A stretch of 64,000 nucleotides of DNA from Variovorax sp. Sphag1AA (GCF_014192575.1 NZ_JACHYC010000001.1:310001-374000); one strand, 5' to 3'. Shown: positions 1-8,959, counted from the first letter of the stretch. The notes: generated by a model from the sequence alone, not told the origin. Program-made: numbers and translations.

Positions 1-88
1 GGGCCGCGAAGGCATCTTCCAGTACATGGAGCAGAAGAGCATGTACTGGGGCACGAACGAACAACCGCTCCCGTGGGCGAACGCGTGA
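1..88 (+). CDS. C-terminal end of an unidentified protein (partial)
   Basis: The reading frame entering from the left edge in frame 2 ends at a TGA at 86-88 and encodes about 28 residues ending in EQPLPWANA. That is too short to assign a family. The next gene starts 16 bp downstream on the same strand, so it is probably the upstream member of the same catabolic operon. I infer only that it is a real coding end: the frame is open and the spacing to the next start is operon-like. Confidence 0.5.
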   Translation, partial: GREGIFQYMEQKSMYWGTNEQPLPWANA

Positions 89-104
89 GCATGGAGAGAT
101 TGAA

Positions 105-1076
105 ATGAGCGTATTGGGCATTGACCAGATCACCTACGGCGCGGACGACCTCGCCGTCTCCCGCACCTTCTTCCAGGACTGGGGCCTGACCCTGAAGTCC
201 GAGGCCGCTGACGAGCTCGTCTTCGAGTGCCTGAACGGCTGCCGCGTGGTCGTCGCCGCACTCGGCAAGCCCGGCCTCCCGGTCGGAATGGAAGAGGGCC
301 CGACGCTGCTCGAAGTGGTGTGGGGCGTGCAGAACGACGCCGACCTCGACCGCTACGCCGCCGCGATCGCGAAGGACCCGGGCTTTGCCGACGGCAACGT
401 CGAAGGCGCACGCCGCATCGGCTGCATCGACCCGAACGGCCTTTCGGTGCGCCTGCAGGTCTCGCGCAAGCGCGCGGTCGAAGTCGACTGCGGCGCGATG
501 AACACCTGGAACGCCAAGCAGCGCATCAACCAGCCCGCGCCGATCTATGAACGCGCGACGCCGATCGAAGTCGGCCACGTGGTGTTCTTCGTGACCGACG
601 TGGTGGGCACCAGCGCCTTCTACAGCGACCGCTTCGGCTTCGTCGCTTCCGACAGCTACCCGAACCGTGGCGCCTTCATGCGCTGCGCACCGGACGGCGG
701 TCACCACGACCTGTTCCTGCTGCAGCTTCCCTCGGGCAAGCGCGGCCTGAACCATGTGGCCTTTACCGTGCGCGACATCCACGAAGTGTTCGGCGGTGGC
801 CTGCACTTCTCGCGCAAGGGCTGGGACACGCAGCTCGGCCCGGGCCGTCATCCGGTGTCGTCGGCGTACTTCTGGTACTTCAAGAATCCGGCCGGTGGCC
901 TGATCGAGTACTACGCCGACGAAGACCAGCTCACTGCCGAATGGCAACCCCGCGAATTCGAGCCCGGCCCGACCGTCTTCGCTGAATGGGCGATCGACGG
1001 CGGTCTCGACGGCAACACCCGCCGCCAGAAGAACGTCCAAGGTCCCGAAGGCAAATTCCTCACTGAAAAGAAATGA
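105..1076 (+). CDS. Two-domain VOC (extradiol dioxygenase-like) protein
   Basis: This 323-residue protein has two vicinal-oxygen-chelate modules, at about residues 3-120 and 155-285. The C-terminal module keeps the metal triad spacing of type I extradiol dioxygenases: H158 in GHVVFF, H217 in LNHVAF and E268 in LIEYY. The length also matches that family (about 290-320). Members open catechol-type rings using Fe(II) or Mn(II). The start at 105 has a GGAGAG at 93-98. The stop overlaps the next ATG (ATGA), so the two genes are likely co-translated. With a Rieske oxygenase and reductase downstream, ring cleavage of a dihydroxylated aromatic acid is the best guess, but the substrate cannot be read from sequence. 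Confidence 0.85.
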   Translation: MSVLGIDQITYGADDLAVSRTFFQDWGLTLKSEAADELVFECLNGCRVVVAALGKPGLPVGMEEGPTLLEVVWGVQNDADLDRYAAAIAKDPGFADGNVEGARRIGCIDPNGLSVRLQVSRKRAVEVDCGAMNTWNAKQRINQPAPIYERATPIEVGHVVFFVTDVVGTSAFYSDRFGFVASDSYPNRGAFMRCAPDGGHHDLFLLQLPSGKRGLNHVAFTVRDIHEVFGGGLHFSRKGWDTQLGPGRHPVSSAYFWYFKNPAGGLIEYYADEDQLTAEWQPREFEPGPTVFAEWAIDGGLDGNTRRQKNVQGPEGKFLTEKK

Positions 1077-1087
1077 AGGTCATGACC

Positions 1088-2083
1088 ATGAATCGCCGTA
1101 CTTCCATGTTTCGCCTGCTCGGCACGACGTTGCTCGCCTTCGGCGCGCTGACGTCCGCCCACGCGCAGACCGAAGCACAGAAGCAGCTCGGCAGCGATCG
1201 CTTCACGATCGTCTCGCCGTTCCCGCCGGGCGGCCCTGTCGACACGCTGGCACGTATCCTGTCCGACGGCCTCGCCAAGCGCTACGGCCAGGTGGCCGTG
1301 GTCGACAACGCCGCGGGTGCTGCGGGCAACATCGGCATGGACCGTGTCAAGCGTGCCAAGGGCGACGGCCACACGCTGCTCGTGGTGCCGGCCGGCAACC
1401 TGACGATCAACCCGACCTTGATGCCGAACTTCCCGTTCAACATCGAGAAGGACTTCGTGCCCGTCACGATGCTGGCAAAGGCACCCAACGTGCTCGTGGC
1501 ATCGCCGACCTCCGGCATCAAGACCGCGAAGGACCTGGTCGCACAGGCCAAGGCCAAGCCCGGTGCGCTGTCGTATGCCTCGCCGGGCGTCGGCAGCGGC
1601 CTGCACCTCGCGGGCGAACTGTTCAAGCAACAAGCTGGCGTCGATCTGATGCACGTGCCGTACAAGGGCACGGCGCCCGCACTCAACGACGTGCTGGGCG
1701 GCGTGGTGCCGCTGATGTTCAGCAACCTGCCGGGCACGCTGCAGTTCATCAAGAGCGGCAAGCTGGTCGCGCTGGGCATCACCGATTCCAAGCGCACGCC
1801 GGTGGCGCCCGAGATCCCGACGCTCGCAGAGCAGGGCATCCAGGGCGTGAACGTGACCTCGTGGTATGGCCTGCTGGCCCCCGCCGGCACGCCGCCGGCC
1901 GTGGTCGAGCAGCTCGCGAAGGACGCGGCCGAGATGCTGTCGAAGCCCGACGTGCGCGAGCGCCTGCAAGCGCAAGGCATGACCGCCGCCACGATGAAGC
2001 CTGCCGAGTTCGCCACTGCGATGCGTGACGAGACCAAGGTCTGGGCGCAGATCATCAAGGCGCGCAACATCGTCGCCGAGTAA
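1088..2083 (+). CDS. Bug family tripartite tricarboxylate-type substrate-binding protein
   Basis: This periplasmic solute receptor of the Bug family is 331 residues from the chosen start. The N-terminus is a Sec signal peptide (MNRR, hydrophobic stretch, cleavage after AHA near residue 26). The early motif FPPGGPVDTLAR and the later VPYKGTAPAL are family hallmarks. Two other ATGs lie at 1073 (overlapping the upstream stop) and 1082. I chose 1088 because an AAGG sits 8 nt upstream and the signal peptide begins properly there. No TctA/TctB membrane partners are nearby, which is usual for orphan Bug proteins in Burkholderiales. It probably binds the carboxylate consumed by this cluster. Confidence 0.9.
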   Translation: MNRRTSMFRLLGTTLLAFGALTSAHAQTEAQKQLGSDRFTIVSPFPPGGPVDTLARILSDGLAKRYGQVAVVDNAAGAAGNIGMDRVKRAKGDGHTLLVVPAGNLTINPTLMPNFPFNIEKDFVPVTMLAKAPNVLVASPTSGIKTAKDLVAQAKAKPGALSYASPGVGSGLHLAGELFKQQAGVDLMHVPYKGTAPALNDVLGGVVPLMFSNLPGTLQFIKSGKLVALGITDSKRTPVAPEIPTLAEQGIQGVNVTSWYGLLAPAGTPPAVVEQLAKDAAEMLSKPDVRERLQAQGMTAATMKPAEFATAMRDETKVWAQIIKARNIVAE

Positions 2084-2087
2084 GAAC

Positions 2088-2423
2088 ATGAGCAACGCAG
2101 CGGTCCCTTCGCCGACGATGCTTCTCACGATCGTGATGAAGCATCACCCCGGCCTCACGCTGGACGACGTGCAATCGCGCATGAAGGCCAGCGACTGGTG
2201 GGAGTCTTTCCCGCCGGAAGGCACGCGCATCGTCTCGTGGACGGTGGCGATGGGGCTGGGGCAGATCCTCACGCTGGAACTGCCGCCCGAGAAGCTGCCG
2301 CTGGTGAATCTCGAACTCGAACGTCGTGCGTGGGGTGTGTTCAGCACCGAGTGCTATCCGACCTACGACTTCGTTCCCGTGCGCGAACGCATCCGCGAGC
2401 GCGTACGCAACGGCGGCCAGTGA
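2088..2423 (+). CDS. Conserved small protein, possibly dimeric alpha/beta-barrel (muconolactone isomerase-like)
   Basis: This 111-residue protein starts 4 nt after the Bug stop, so it is in the same operon. I do not recognise it firmly. Features are an early beta strand MLLTIVMKHHPG (residues 11-22), a SDWWESFPPEG segment and an alternation of predicted strands and helices, including LELPPEKLPLVNLELERRAWG. This recalls ferredoxin-like or muconolactone-isomerase-type small enzymes, but no catalytic signature is visible. There is no signal peptide, so it should be cytoplasmic. A second ATG at 2118 would shorten it by ten residues. Its place between transport and Rieske genes suggests a role in the same pathway. 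Confidence 0.7.
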   Translation: MSNAAVPSPTMLLTIVMKHHPGLTLDDVQSRMKASDWWESFPPEGTRIVSWTVAMGLGQILTLELPPEKLPLVNLELERRAWGVFSTECYPTYDFVPVRERIRERVRNGGQ

Positions 2424-2476
2424 GGCCGTACAGAAAACCTTTACGCACGTCCTATTAATCCCCGATGGAGCGAACC

Positions 2477-2695
2477 ATGACCGACCGTTACCTCGACCCG
2501 CACCAGGCGCGTACGCGCACCCCCACCACCTACGAAGACCTGCTCGGCGATGCGATCGAGCGCGCCTACGCGTCCGGCGTCCATGACCTGGCGGGCCTGG
2601 TGGAATCGCTCAACAACAGCGGCCTGACCAGCCCGAGCGGCAAGCTCTGGACCGAGGCCATCTATCGCGAAGAGATCGCCGCCCTCGGCAACTGA
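2477..2695 (+). CDS. Small recombinase-like helix-turn-helix protein
   Basis: This 72-residue protein begins MTDRYLDPHQARTR. It matches, from memory, a small family named for similarity to a helix-turn-helix found in serine recombinases and often seen next to Rieske oxygenase alpha subunits. The helical part (about residues 20-70) contains the LAGLVESLNNSGLTSPSGKLW segment typical of a resolvase-like HTH. No catalytic domain is present, so it cannot recombine DNA. It may be a regulator or an accessory to the oxygenase. The start at 2477 is preferred over 2465 because GGAG at 2467-2470 is correctly spaced for it. Confidence 0.7.
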   Translation: MTDRYLDPHQARTRTPTTYEDLLGDAIERAYASGVHDLAGLVESLNNSGLTSPSGKLWTEAIYREEIAALGN

Positions 2696-2732
2696 TCCCG
2701 TCCCAGACATCCTTTTCTTCGAGGACCCCACC

Positions 2733-3767
2733 ATGACCACCATCCCCATTCAAATCGATCCGGTCGACCAGCTGCTCGAGGTTGGCCTCAAGGATCTCTG
2801 GTACCCGATCTGCCCGTCGTACCTCATCAAGGAATCGCCGGTTTCGCTGCGCCGCCTCGGCCGCAAGCTCGCGTTCTGGCGCGATCACGGCGGCGTGCTG
2901 CACGCGCTGGAAGACCGCTGCCCGCATCGCGGTGCGCCGCTGTCGCAGGGCGTCATCCTGGGCGATCGCCTCTCGTGCCCCTATCACGGCGTCGAAGTGC
3001 GCTGCGACGGCGTGGTCACGAAGGTGCCCGGCAGCCCCGGCTGCAAGCTCGAAGGCTCGCAGGCCACGCGCTTCTTCCACGTGCAGGAAAAGGCGGGCGC
3101 CGTCTGGCTCTACAACTCCAAGGAGCCTGTCGAGACGCCGCCGCCGCTGGTGCTGCCAGAGCAGCTCACCAACGATGACGAGTACTCGCACTTCCTCTGC
3201 TATGCAGAGTGGAAGGGCGACTACCGCTACGTGCTCGACAACGTGATGGACCCGATGCACGGCACCTTCCTGCACAAGCAGTCGCATTCGATGGCCGAAG
3301 GCGATTCGACGGCCAAGTTCGGCATCCGCGCGACCGACACCGGCTTCGTGTTCGAGAAGGAAGGCCAGCGCAACGTCAACTTCGACTGGACCGAATGGGC
3401 CGACACCGGCATGCACTGGATGCGCCTGGAGATCCCGTACCCGAAGACCGGCGGCCCCGGCGGCAACTTCATCATCGTCGGCAGCTACACGCCGATCTCG
3501 CCGACACTGTCGTGCGCCTTCCACTGGCGCGTGCGCAAGCTGCCGAAGGGCTGGGAGCGCGATACCTGGCGCTTCCTGTACAAGAACCGCCTCGAAGCAC
3601 GCCACTGGCACGTCCTCGAGCAGGACCGCGTCCTGATCGAGAACATGGAGCTCGACGCCAACCAGCACGAACAGCTCTACCAGCACGACCTGGGCATCGT
3701 CCGCCTGCGTCGCCACATGCGCAACCTGGCCCAGCAGCAGATCGAAGCTGCCACCCAGCCCGCATGA
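2733..3767 (+). CDS. Rieske non-heme iron oxygenase, alpha subunit
   Basis: The catalytic oxygenase of this cluster has 344 residues. The N-terminal Rieske domain has C63-x-H65 and C82-x2-H85, ligands of the [2Fe-2S] cluster. The C-terminal catalytic domain has D173-x2-H176-x4-H181, with D298 in EQDRVLIEN completing the mononuclear iron site. Size and motif layout fit one-protein oxygenases of the phthalate dioxygenase/vanillate demethylase type rather than the larger alpha-beta naphthalene type. Electrons would come from the flavin-ferredoxin reductase encoded at 4234-5205. It hydroxylates or O-/N-dealkylates an unknown, probably carboxylated, substrate. The stop overlaps an in-frame alternative ATG of the next gene. 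Confidence 0.93.
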   Translation: MTTIPIQIDPVDQLLEVGLKDLWYPICPSYLIKESPVSLRRLGRKLAFWRDHGGVLHALEDRCPHRGAPLSQGVILGDRLSCPYHGVEVRCDGVVTKVPGSPGCKLEGSQATRFFHVQEKAGAVWLYNSKEPVETPPPLVLPEQLTNDDEYSHFLCYAEWKGDYRYVLDNVMDPMHGTFLHKQSHSMAEGDSTAKFGIRATDTGFVFEKEGQRNVNFDWTEWADTGMHWMRLEIPYPKTGGPGGNFIIVGSYTPISPTLSCAFHWRVRKLPKGWERDTWRFLYKNRLEARHWHVLEQDRVLIENMELDANQHEQLYQHDLGIVRLRRHMRNLAQQQIEAATQPA

Positions 3768-3781
3768 CCGCAGGAGCCGCC

Positions 3782-4210
3782 ATGCCCGTTCGTCGCGTCG
3801 CCTGTCAGTCGGTGCCCGATCTGCCGCACGCCACCTGGTCCAACGCGCTTGTCGTTGGCCAGGAGGTGGTGATGTCCGGCCAGACCGCGCATCCGGCAAC
3901 GCGCGACGCTGCGCAGAAAGGCGAGCCGCTCGGCGCCTATGAGCAGGCCCTCGTGGTGCTGCGCAAGGTGCAGGCGCTGCTCGAAGCCGCGGGCGGCGGT
4001 ATCCACAACATCGTGAAGCTGGTGGTGTATGTGACCGACATCGCGGACAAGGACGAGGTAGGCCGTGCCCGGCGCGATTTCTTCGCGCAGGCCGGATCGC
4101 CTTATCCGGCCTCCACCCTGGTCGCGGTCAGCGCGCTGGTGTTTCCCGAACTCCGCGTCGAGATCGACGCCTTCGCGCGGCTCGACGTCGACCTGCGCAC
4201 TGCCAACTGA
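3782..4210 (+). CDS. Rid family (YjgF/YER057c) protein
   Basis: This is a 142-residue chorismate-mutase-like trimeric Rid fold: DLPHATWSNALVVGQEVVMSGQ, then VKLVVYVTDIAD. Canonical RidA hydrolyses reactive enamines or imines using an arginine in a PARS-type motif. Here the corresponding place reads YPAST with S111, so the key arginine appears to be absent, pointing to a Rid subgroup without standard 2-iminopropanoate deaminase activity. The start at 3782 has a GGAG (3773-3776) five nt upstream; an ATG at 3764 overlapping the oxygenase stop is the alternative. Such genes recur in aromatic degradation clusters, where a hydrolase, tautomerase or decarboxylase role has been proposed. Confidence 0.85.
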   Translation: MPVRRVACQSVPDLPHATWSNALVVGQEVVMSGQTAHPATRDAAQKGEPLGAYEQALVVLRKVQALLEAAGGGIHNIVKLVVYVTDIADKDEVGRARRDFFAQAGSPYPASTLVAVSALVFPELRVEIDAFARLDVDLRTAN

Positions 4211-4233
4211 ATCGTTTCTTCGAGGTTCCCGCC

Positions 4234-5205
4234 ATGTCTTCCCCCACGCTGAAAGCCCTGGTGCACACGATGCGCTACGAAGCCGATGGCATCGTCAGCG
4301 TCGAATTCCGCCCGGCGTCGCCCGATGTGGATTTCCCCGCTTTCGAGGCCGGCTCCCACATCGACCTGCATTTGCCCAACGGCCTGGTGCGCAGCTACTC
4401 GCTGTGCAACCCTTCGAGCGACCGCCAGCGCTATGTAGTGGGCGTGCTCAACGACCGCAAGAGCCGCGGTGGGTCGCGCTATGTGCACCAGCAGTTGCGC
4501 GTGGGCATGACGTTGCCGATCTCGGCGCCTCGCAACAACTTCAAGCTGGAAGAGGGCGCGGAGCGCTCGGTGCTGGTGGCCGGCGGCATCGGCGTGACGC
4601 CGATCTGGTGCATGCTGCAGCGCCTGGTGGCGATCGGCAGGCCGGTTGAATTTCTCTACTGCGCGCGCAACCGCAAGGAAGCAGCGTTCTGCGAGGCGAT
4701 CGGTGCACTCGCGGCCGAGAAGGGCGTGCAACTCACCTGGCACTTCGATGAAGAGAAGGGCGCACCGCCCAACCTCACCCAACTGCTGGCAGACAAGGGC
4801 GCGGACAGCCACTACTACTGCTGCGGCCCGACGCCGATGCTCGACAGCTTCGAGAAGGCCTGCGAGCAACTCGGTTTCCCGCACGCGCACATCGAGCGCT
4901 TCGCGGCGGTGCATGTCGAAGCGCCGTCTGCGACGCAGACCTACGTCGTCGAATGCGCCAAGAGCGGCAAGTCGGTCGAAGTGCCGCCGGGCAAGTCGAT
5001 CCTCGACAGCCTGATCGATGCGGGCCTGAATCCCGACCACAGCTGCAAGGAAGGCGTCTGCGGCGCCTGCGAAACGAAGGTCATCGAGGCCGGAGAGATC
5101 GACCACCGCGACGGCATCCTCACCAAGGCCGAACAGGCTGCCAACAAGACCATCATGATTTGTGTTTCGGGCTGCAAGCGCGGCCCACTCGTCCTGGATA
5201 TCTGA
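4234..5205 (+). CDS. PDR/VanB family oxidoreductase (Rieske oxygenase reductase)
   Basis: This 323-residue reductase has the phthalate-dioxygenase-reductase layout. The FMN-binding barrel has RSYS (53-56). The NAD(P)-binding domain has GGIGVTP (117-123) and CGPTPM (197-202). The C-terminal plant-type [2Fe-2S] ferredoxin has C271, C276, C279 and C310. It passes electrons from NADH through FMN and its own cluster to the Rieske oxygenase at 2733-3767, so the two genes together make a complete two-component oxygenase. The start is the ATG at 4234, behind a weak GAGGTT. Confidence 0.93.
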   Translation: MSSPTLKALVHTMRYEADGIVSVEFRPASPDVDFPAFEAGSHIDLHLPNGLVRSYSLCNPSSDRQRYVVGVLNDRKSRGGSRYVHQQLRVGMTLPISAPRNNFKLEEGAERSVLVAGGIGVTPIWCMLQRLVAIGRPVEFLYCARNRKEAAFCEAIGALAAEKGVQLTWHFDEEKGAPPNLTQLLADKGADSHYYCCGPTPMLDSFEKACEQLGFPHAHIERFAAVHVEAPSATQTYVVECAKSGKSVEVPPGKSILDSLIDAGLNPDHSCKEGVCGACETKVIEAGEIDHRDGILTKAEQAANKTIMICVSGCKRGPLVLDI

Positions 5206-5244
5206 GGCGATATCCACCCCCCCAGCCCTCGAAAGAAAAAATCA

Positions 5245-6375
5245 ATGAAGAAAGCAGTAGTGGCCGCGGCCGCTTGCATGGCCGCGGGCGTCGCCTGCGC
5301 GCAATCGAGCGTGACGCTGTTCGGCGTGCTCGACGCAGCCGTCACCTACACCACGGGCTCCGGCCCGCTGTCCACCAGCAAATGGCAACTGAGCAACAGC
5401 GCCAACACCTTCAGCCGCCTGGGCTTCCGCGGCACTGAAGACCTCGGCGGCGGCTACGCGGCGAACTTCTGGCTCGAAGCGGGCCTGCAGAACGACAACG
5501 GCAGCGGCTTCACCACCAACACCAACAACCAGGCCAGCGGCAACACCACGCCCGGAGGCCTGACCTTCAACCGCCGCTCCACCGTGAGCCTGTCGGGCCC
5601 CTTCGGCGAAGTGCGCGCGGGCCGCGACTACACGCCCACCTTCTGGAACACGGCGCTGTTCGATCCCTTCGGCACGGGCGGTGGCATCGGCGCGAACCAG
5701 ATCTACTTCACCGGCTTTGGTGGCCTCACGTCGGCCACGGGCACGCGTGCATCGAACAGCGTGGGCTACTTCCTGCCGCCCACGCTGGGTGGGTTCTACG
5801 GGCAGTTGATGTACGCCATGGGCGAGAACGACTCGCGCTCGGACATCGCAGGCGTGCTGCCGACCTGGAACCACAACGACGGCAACTACGTCGGCGGGCG
5901 CGTCGGGTATCTCAATGGTCCGTTCAACATTGCCATCGCCACGGGCCGTACCACCTACACGACCATCGCGGCCAGCCTGCCCGTGTCGAACGATCTGCGC
6001 GTGTCGAACATCGGCGCCTCGTGGACCTTCGAGCAACTCTGGAGCCTGAAGCTGATGGGCGAGTACTACGACGAGTCGCAAGGCACGGTCGATGGCAAGG
6101 GCGCCCTGGTGGGCTTCAACCTGCCGATCGGCGCGAGCGAGATCAAGCTGTCGTACGCACGCTATGAGCGCGAGCCTGCAGGCAATGTGCCCAAGCCGAC
6201 CACCTCGAAGTGGGCGCTCGGCTATGTCTACAACCTCTCCAAGCGCAGCGCCGTGTACGCGACGGTGGCGCGCATTTCCAACAGCAACGGGGCCGCGCAG
6301 GCGCTCAGCGGCTCGACGACTTCGCCGAACCACGATTCGACCGGAACCGAGTTCGGCATGCGCCACGCGTTCTAG
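5245..6375 (+). CDS. Gram-negative porin (OmpC-type, Burkholderiales)
   Basis: This 376-residue outer-membrane porin has a signal peptide (MKKAVVAAAACMAAGVACAQ, cleavage near residue 20), then SSVTLFGVLDAAVTY, the usual first strand of Burkholderiales general porins. Repeated Gly/Asn-rich beta hairpins follow, and it ends in a terminal phenylalanine (MRHAF), the C-terminal signature recognised by the BAM complex. It would be a trimeric 16-stranded channel. Its position between the reductase and the MFS carrier suggests that it helps the cluster substrate cross the outer membrane. Confidence 0.92.
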   Translation: MKKAVVAAAACMAAGVACAQSSVTLFGVLDAAVTYTTGSGPLSTSKWQLSNSANTFSRLGFRGTEDLGGGYAANFWLEAGLQNDNGSGFTTNTNNQASGNTTPGGLTFNRRSTVSLSGPFGEVRAGRDYTPTFWNTALFDPFGTGGGIGANQIYFTGFGGLTSATGTRASNSVGYFLPPTLGGFYGQLMYAMGENDSRSDIAGVLPTWNHNDGNYVGGRVGYLNGPFNIAIATGRTTYTTIAASLPVSNDLRVSNIGASWTFEQLWSLKLMGEYYDESQGTVDGKGALVGFNLPIGASEIKLSYARYEREPAGNVPKPTTSKWALGYVYNLSKRSAVYATVARISNSNGAAQALSGSTTSPNHDSTGTEFGMRHAF

Positions 6376-6406
6376 TCCCGGCGCCGCCCACCACAGGAGC
6401 ATTGCC

Positions 6407-7702
6407 ATGCAAGACAGACAATTTCGTTGGTACGGCGTGATCACGTTGTTCGTGATCGTCGCCATCTCGTATGTGGACCGCATCAACATCGCGGTTCTCA
6501 TCACCGACCCTGCGTTCCTCGGTCACATGGGCATCGCTGCCACCGACCGCGTCAGCCAGGGCCTGCTCGCGACGGCCTTCATGGTGGGCTACGGTGTGTC
6601 GGCCTTCGTGCTGACGCCGTTCTGCGCGGCACTGTTCGGGGTGCGAAAAAGTCTGATCATGGGCCTGATCCTCTGGGGCGTGGTGACCTTCGTCACGCCC
6701 TGGTTCACGGGCTACGGCATGCTCCTCGCGTCGCGCATCCTGCTCGGCGTGTCCGAAGGGCCGCTCTTCTCGCTCGCGTCTTCGTACATCAAGGCGCACT
6801 ACGAAGACCATGAGAACGGCAAGCCGAACTCCTTCGTCAACATGGGCACCGGGCTGGGTCTCGCGGTGGGCTATCCCTTCGTCGGGTATCTGCTGGCTAC
6901 CTATGCGTGGGACACCTCGTTCCACGTGCTCGGCCTGATGAACATCATTCTGGGTATTCCGCTGGTCATCGCTTTCGTGCGCATGCCGGCTTCGTACGTG
7001 AACCAGGCCAAGCCGCGTTCCTTCGGTGAGGCGATGGCCAAGGTGGCGGGCATTGCGCGCGGTGCCTTGCACACGCGGCATCTTGTGCTCATCACGGTCC
7101 TGACTGCGGCGGTGCTGTCCTACCTCTGGGGCGGCAGCAACTGGCTGCCGGCCTACCTCAAGGAAGCGCGCGGCTTCTCGCTGCGCGAGATGGGCTGGCT
7201 CGCTTCGCTGCCGCAGTACGCGACGGTGCTTGCCGTGCTGTTGGGCGGCGTGATCATCGACAAGATCGAGCGCCTGCACGTGCCCTTCATCTTCATGGGC
7301 GCGAGCGTCGGCGTGGCCCTCTCGGTGCTGCTGGCGATCAGCGCGCAGGACCGCTACGTCGCCGCGTATTCGCTCATCGCGGCCAATTTCTGCTGGGGCC
7401 TGATGAGCCCGGCGATCCCGAGCACGGTGCAGTACTGCTCGCGGCCCGAGCATGTGGCCAGCGCCTTCGGCGTGGTCAATGGCACGGGCAGCCTGGTGGC
7501 GGGCTTCATGCCGGCCTTCATGGGGGCGGTGATTGGTGCGCTCTCGGGCGGCGCGGGCACGCCGGGCGGCTCGGCCGCGGGCTTCTTCGCGGGCTTCGCG
7601 ATGCTGATCGGCACGCAGGTTGTCGTGTTCATCTGCGGCCTGATCCTGTGGCTGCGCGAGCGCCATGCGCCGCAGCCGGGCATGACGGCGACCGCAGCCT
7701 GA
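6407..7702 (+). CDS. MFS transporter, anion:cation symporter type
   Basis: This 431-residue inner-membrane carrier has about twelve hydrophobic segments. It opens with RWYGVITLFVIVAISYVDRINIAV; the D-R-x-N-I-x-V pattern at the first helix is typical of the anion:cation symporter (phthalate/hexuronate/glucarate) subgroup. A matching frame extends upstream into the porin gene, but the ATG at 6407 has GGAG at 6396-6399 and begins exactly before the first membrane helix. It likely imports an organic anion by proton symport, completing the route porin, Bug receptor or MFS, then oxygenase. A hairpin terminator follows at 7708-7727. Confidence 0.9.
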   Translation: MQDRQFRWYGVITLFVIVAISYVDRINIAVLITDPAFLGHMGIAATDRVSQGLLATAFMVGYGVSAFVLTPFCAALFGVRKSLIMGLILWGVVTFVTPWFTGYGMLLASRILLGVSEGPLFSLASSYIKAHYEDHENGKPNSFVNMGTGLGLAVGYPFVGYLLATYAWDTSFHVLGLMNIILGIPLVIAFVRMPASYVNQAKPRSFGEAMAKVAGIARGALHTRHLVLITVLTAAVLSYLWGGSNWLPAYLKEARGFSLREMGWLASLPQYATVLAVLLGGVIIDKIERLHVPFIFMGASVGVALSVLLAISAQDRYVAAYSLIAANFCWGLMSPAIPSTVQYCSRPEHVASAFGVVNGTGSLVAGFMPAFMGAVIGALSGGAGTPGGSAAGFFAGFAMLIGTQVVVFICGLILWLRERHAPQPGMTATAA

Positions 7703-7705
7703 AGC

Positions 7706-7728
7706 CGAAGGCGGGCTCTCCCGCCTTG
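7706..7728. terminator. Bidirectional hairpin between convergent genes
   Basis: A perfect 8-bp stem (AAGGCGGG at 7708-7715 and CCCGCCTT at 7720-7727) with a four-base CTCT loop lies between the convergent stops at 7702 and 7733. There is no long T run on either side, so its efficiency is uncertain. Confidence 0.6.
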
Positions 7729-7732
7729 CTCC

Positions 7733-8959
7733 TTAGCCGGCCGCAGCAGCAGTGGCTGGCTTCACCAGCCCATCCGCCTTGAACATCGCCTTGATGCCCC
7801 GCACCGCCTGACGGATGCGGGACTCGTTCTCGATCAGCGCGAAGCGCACGTAGTCGTCGCCCTGATCGCCGAACCCGATGCCCGGCGATACCGACACCTT
7901 GGCCTTGGCCAGCAGCTGCTTGGCGAATTCGAGCGAGCCGAGCGACCGGTAGGGCTCCGGAATCTTCGCCCAGATGTACATCGAGGCCTTGGGCTTCTCG
8001 ACCTGCCAGCCGGCCTCCATCAGGCCCTTGTAGAGCACGTCGCGCCGCCGCTGGTATTGATCGGCGATCTCGCGCACGCACTGCTGGTCGCCTTCGAGCG
8101 CAGCGATCGCCGCGACCTGCACGGGCGTGAACGACCCGTAGTCGTGATAGCTCTTGATGCGCGCGAGGGCGGTGACGAGATCGGCATTGCCCACCATGAA
8201 GCCCACGCGCCACCCGGCCATGTTGTAGCTCTTGGAGAGGGTGAAGAACTCGACCGCGATGTCCTTCGCACCCTTGACCTGCATGATCGACGGCGCCTTC
8301 CAGCCGTCGAACACGATGTCGGCATAGGCGAGGTCGTGCACCACCAGGATCTCGTGCTTGCGCGCGAGCGCGATCACCCGCTCGAAGAAATCCAGTTCCA
8401 CGCACTGGGCAGTAGGGTTCGACGGAAAGCCGAGGATCATCATCTTCGGCTTGGGGTAGCTGCCGCGGATCGCCTTTTCGAGCTCGGCGAAGAAGTCGAT
8501 GTCCGGATTCATCGGCACCGATCGGATGTCGGCGCCGGCGATCACCGCGCCGTAGATGTGGATCGGATAGCTCGGGTCCGGCACCAGCACCGTGTCGCCG
8601 CGATCGAGCGTGGCGAGCATCAGATGCGCGAGGCCTTCCTTGGAGCCGATGGTGACGATGGCTTCGCTGTCCGGGTCGATCTCGACGTCGTACCGTTCGC
8701 GATACCAGTGGGAGATCGCGCGTCGAAGCCGGGGAATGCCCTTGGACGACGAGTAGCCGTGCGTGTCAGGGCGCTGCGCAACTTCGGTGAGCTTGGCGAC
8801 GATGTGCTGTGGCGTGGCCCCATCGGGGTTGCCCATGCTCATGTCGATGATGTCCTCGCCGCGCCGGCGAGCCGCGAGCTTGAGCTCGGCGGTGATGTTG
8901 AAGATGTAGGGGGGAAGGCGATCGATACGCGCGAAGCGGCGCGTGCCAGCGGATGACAT
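7733..8959 (-). CDS. alaC: PLP-dependent aminotransferase, AlaC-like
   Basis: This 408-residue class I/II aminotransferase has a PLP-binding lysine at K243 in [16 protein letters not shown]181 (in SNPTAQ), D209 and Y212 (HDLAY) and R251 complete the cofactor site. Sequence style ([11 protein letters not shown] near residue 40 and [14 protein letters not shown]) is that of AlaC, which makes alanine from pyruvate and glutamate. In many betaproteobacteria this gene precedes homoserine dehydrogenase and threonine synthase. Here it stands alone, convergent with the MFS gene and with the CoxG-like gene upstream on the same strand. The substrate could be another 2-oxo acid. Confidence 0.85.
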   Translation of the reverse strand: MSSAGTRRFARIDRLPPYIFNITAELKLAARRRGEDIIDMSMGNPDGATPQHIVAKLTEVAQRPDTHGYSSSKGIPRLRRAISHWYRERYDVEIDPDSEAIVTIGSKEGLAHLMLATLDRGDTVLVPDPSYPIHIYGAVIAGADIRSVPMNPDIDFFAELEKAIRGSYPKPKMMILGFPSNPTAQCVELDFFERVIALARKHEILVVHDLAYADIVFDGWKAPSIMQVKGAKDIAVEFFTLSKSYNMAGWRVGFMVGNADLVTALARIKSYHDYGSFTPVQVAAIAALEGDQQCVREIADQYQRRRDVLYKGLMEAGWQVEKPKASMYIWAKIPEPYRSLGSLEFAKQLLAKAKVSVSPGIGFGDQGDDYVRFALIENESRIRQAVRGIKAMFKADGLVKPATAAAAG

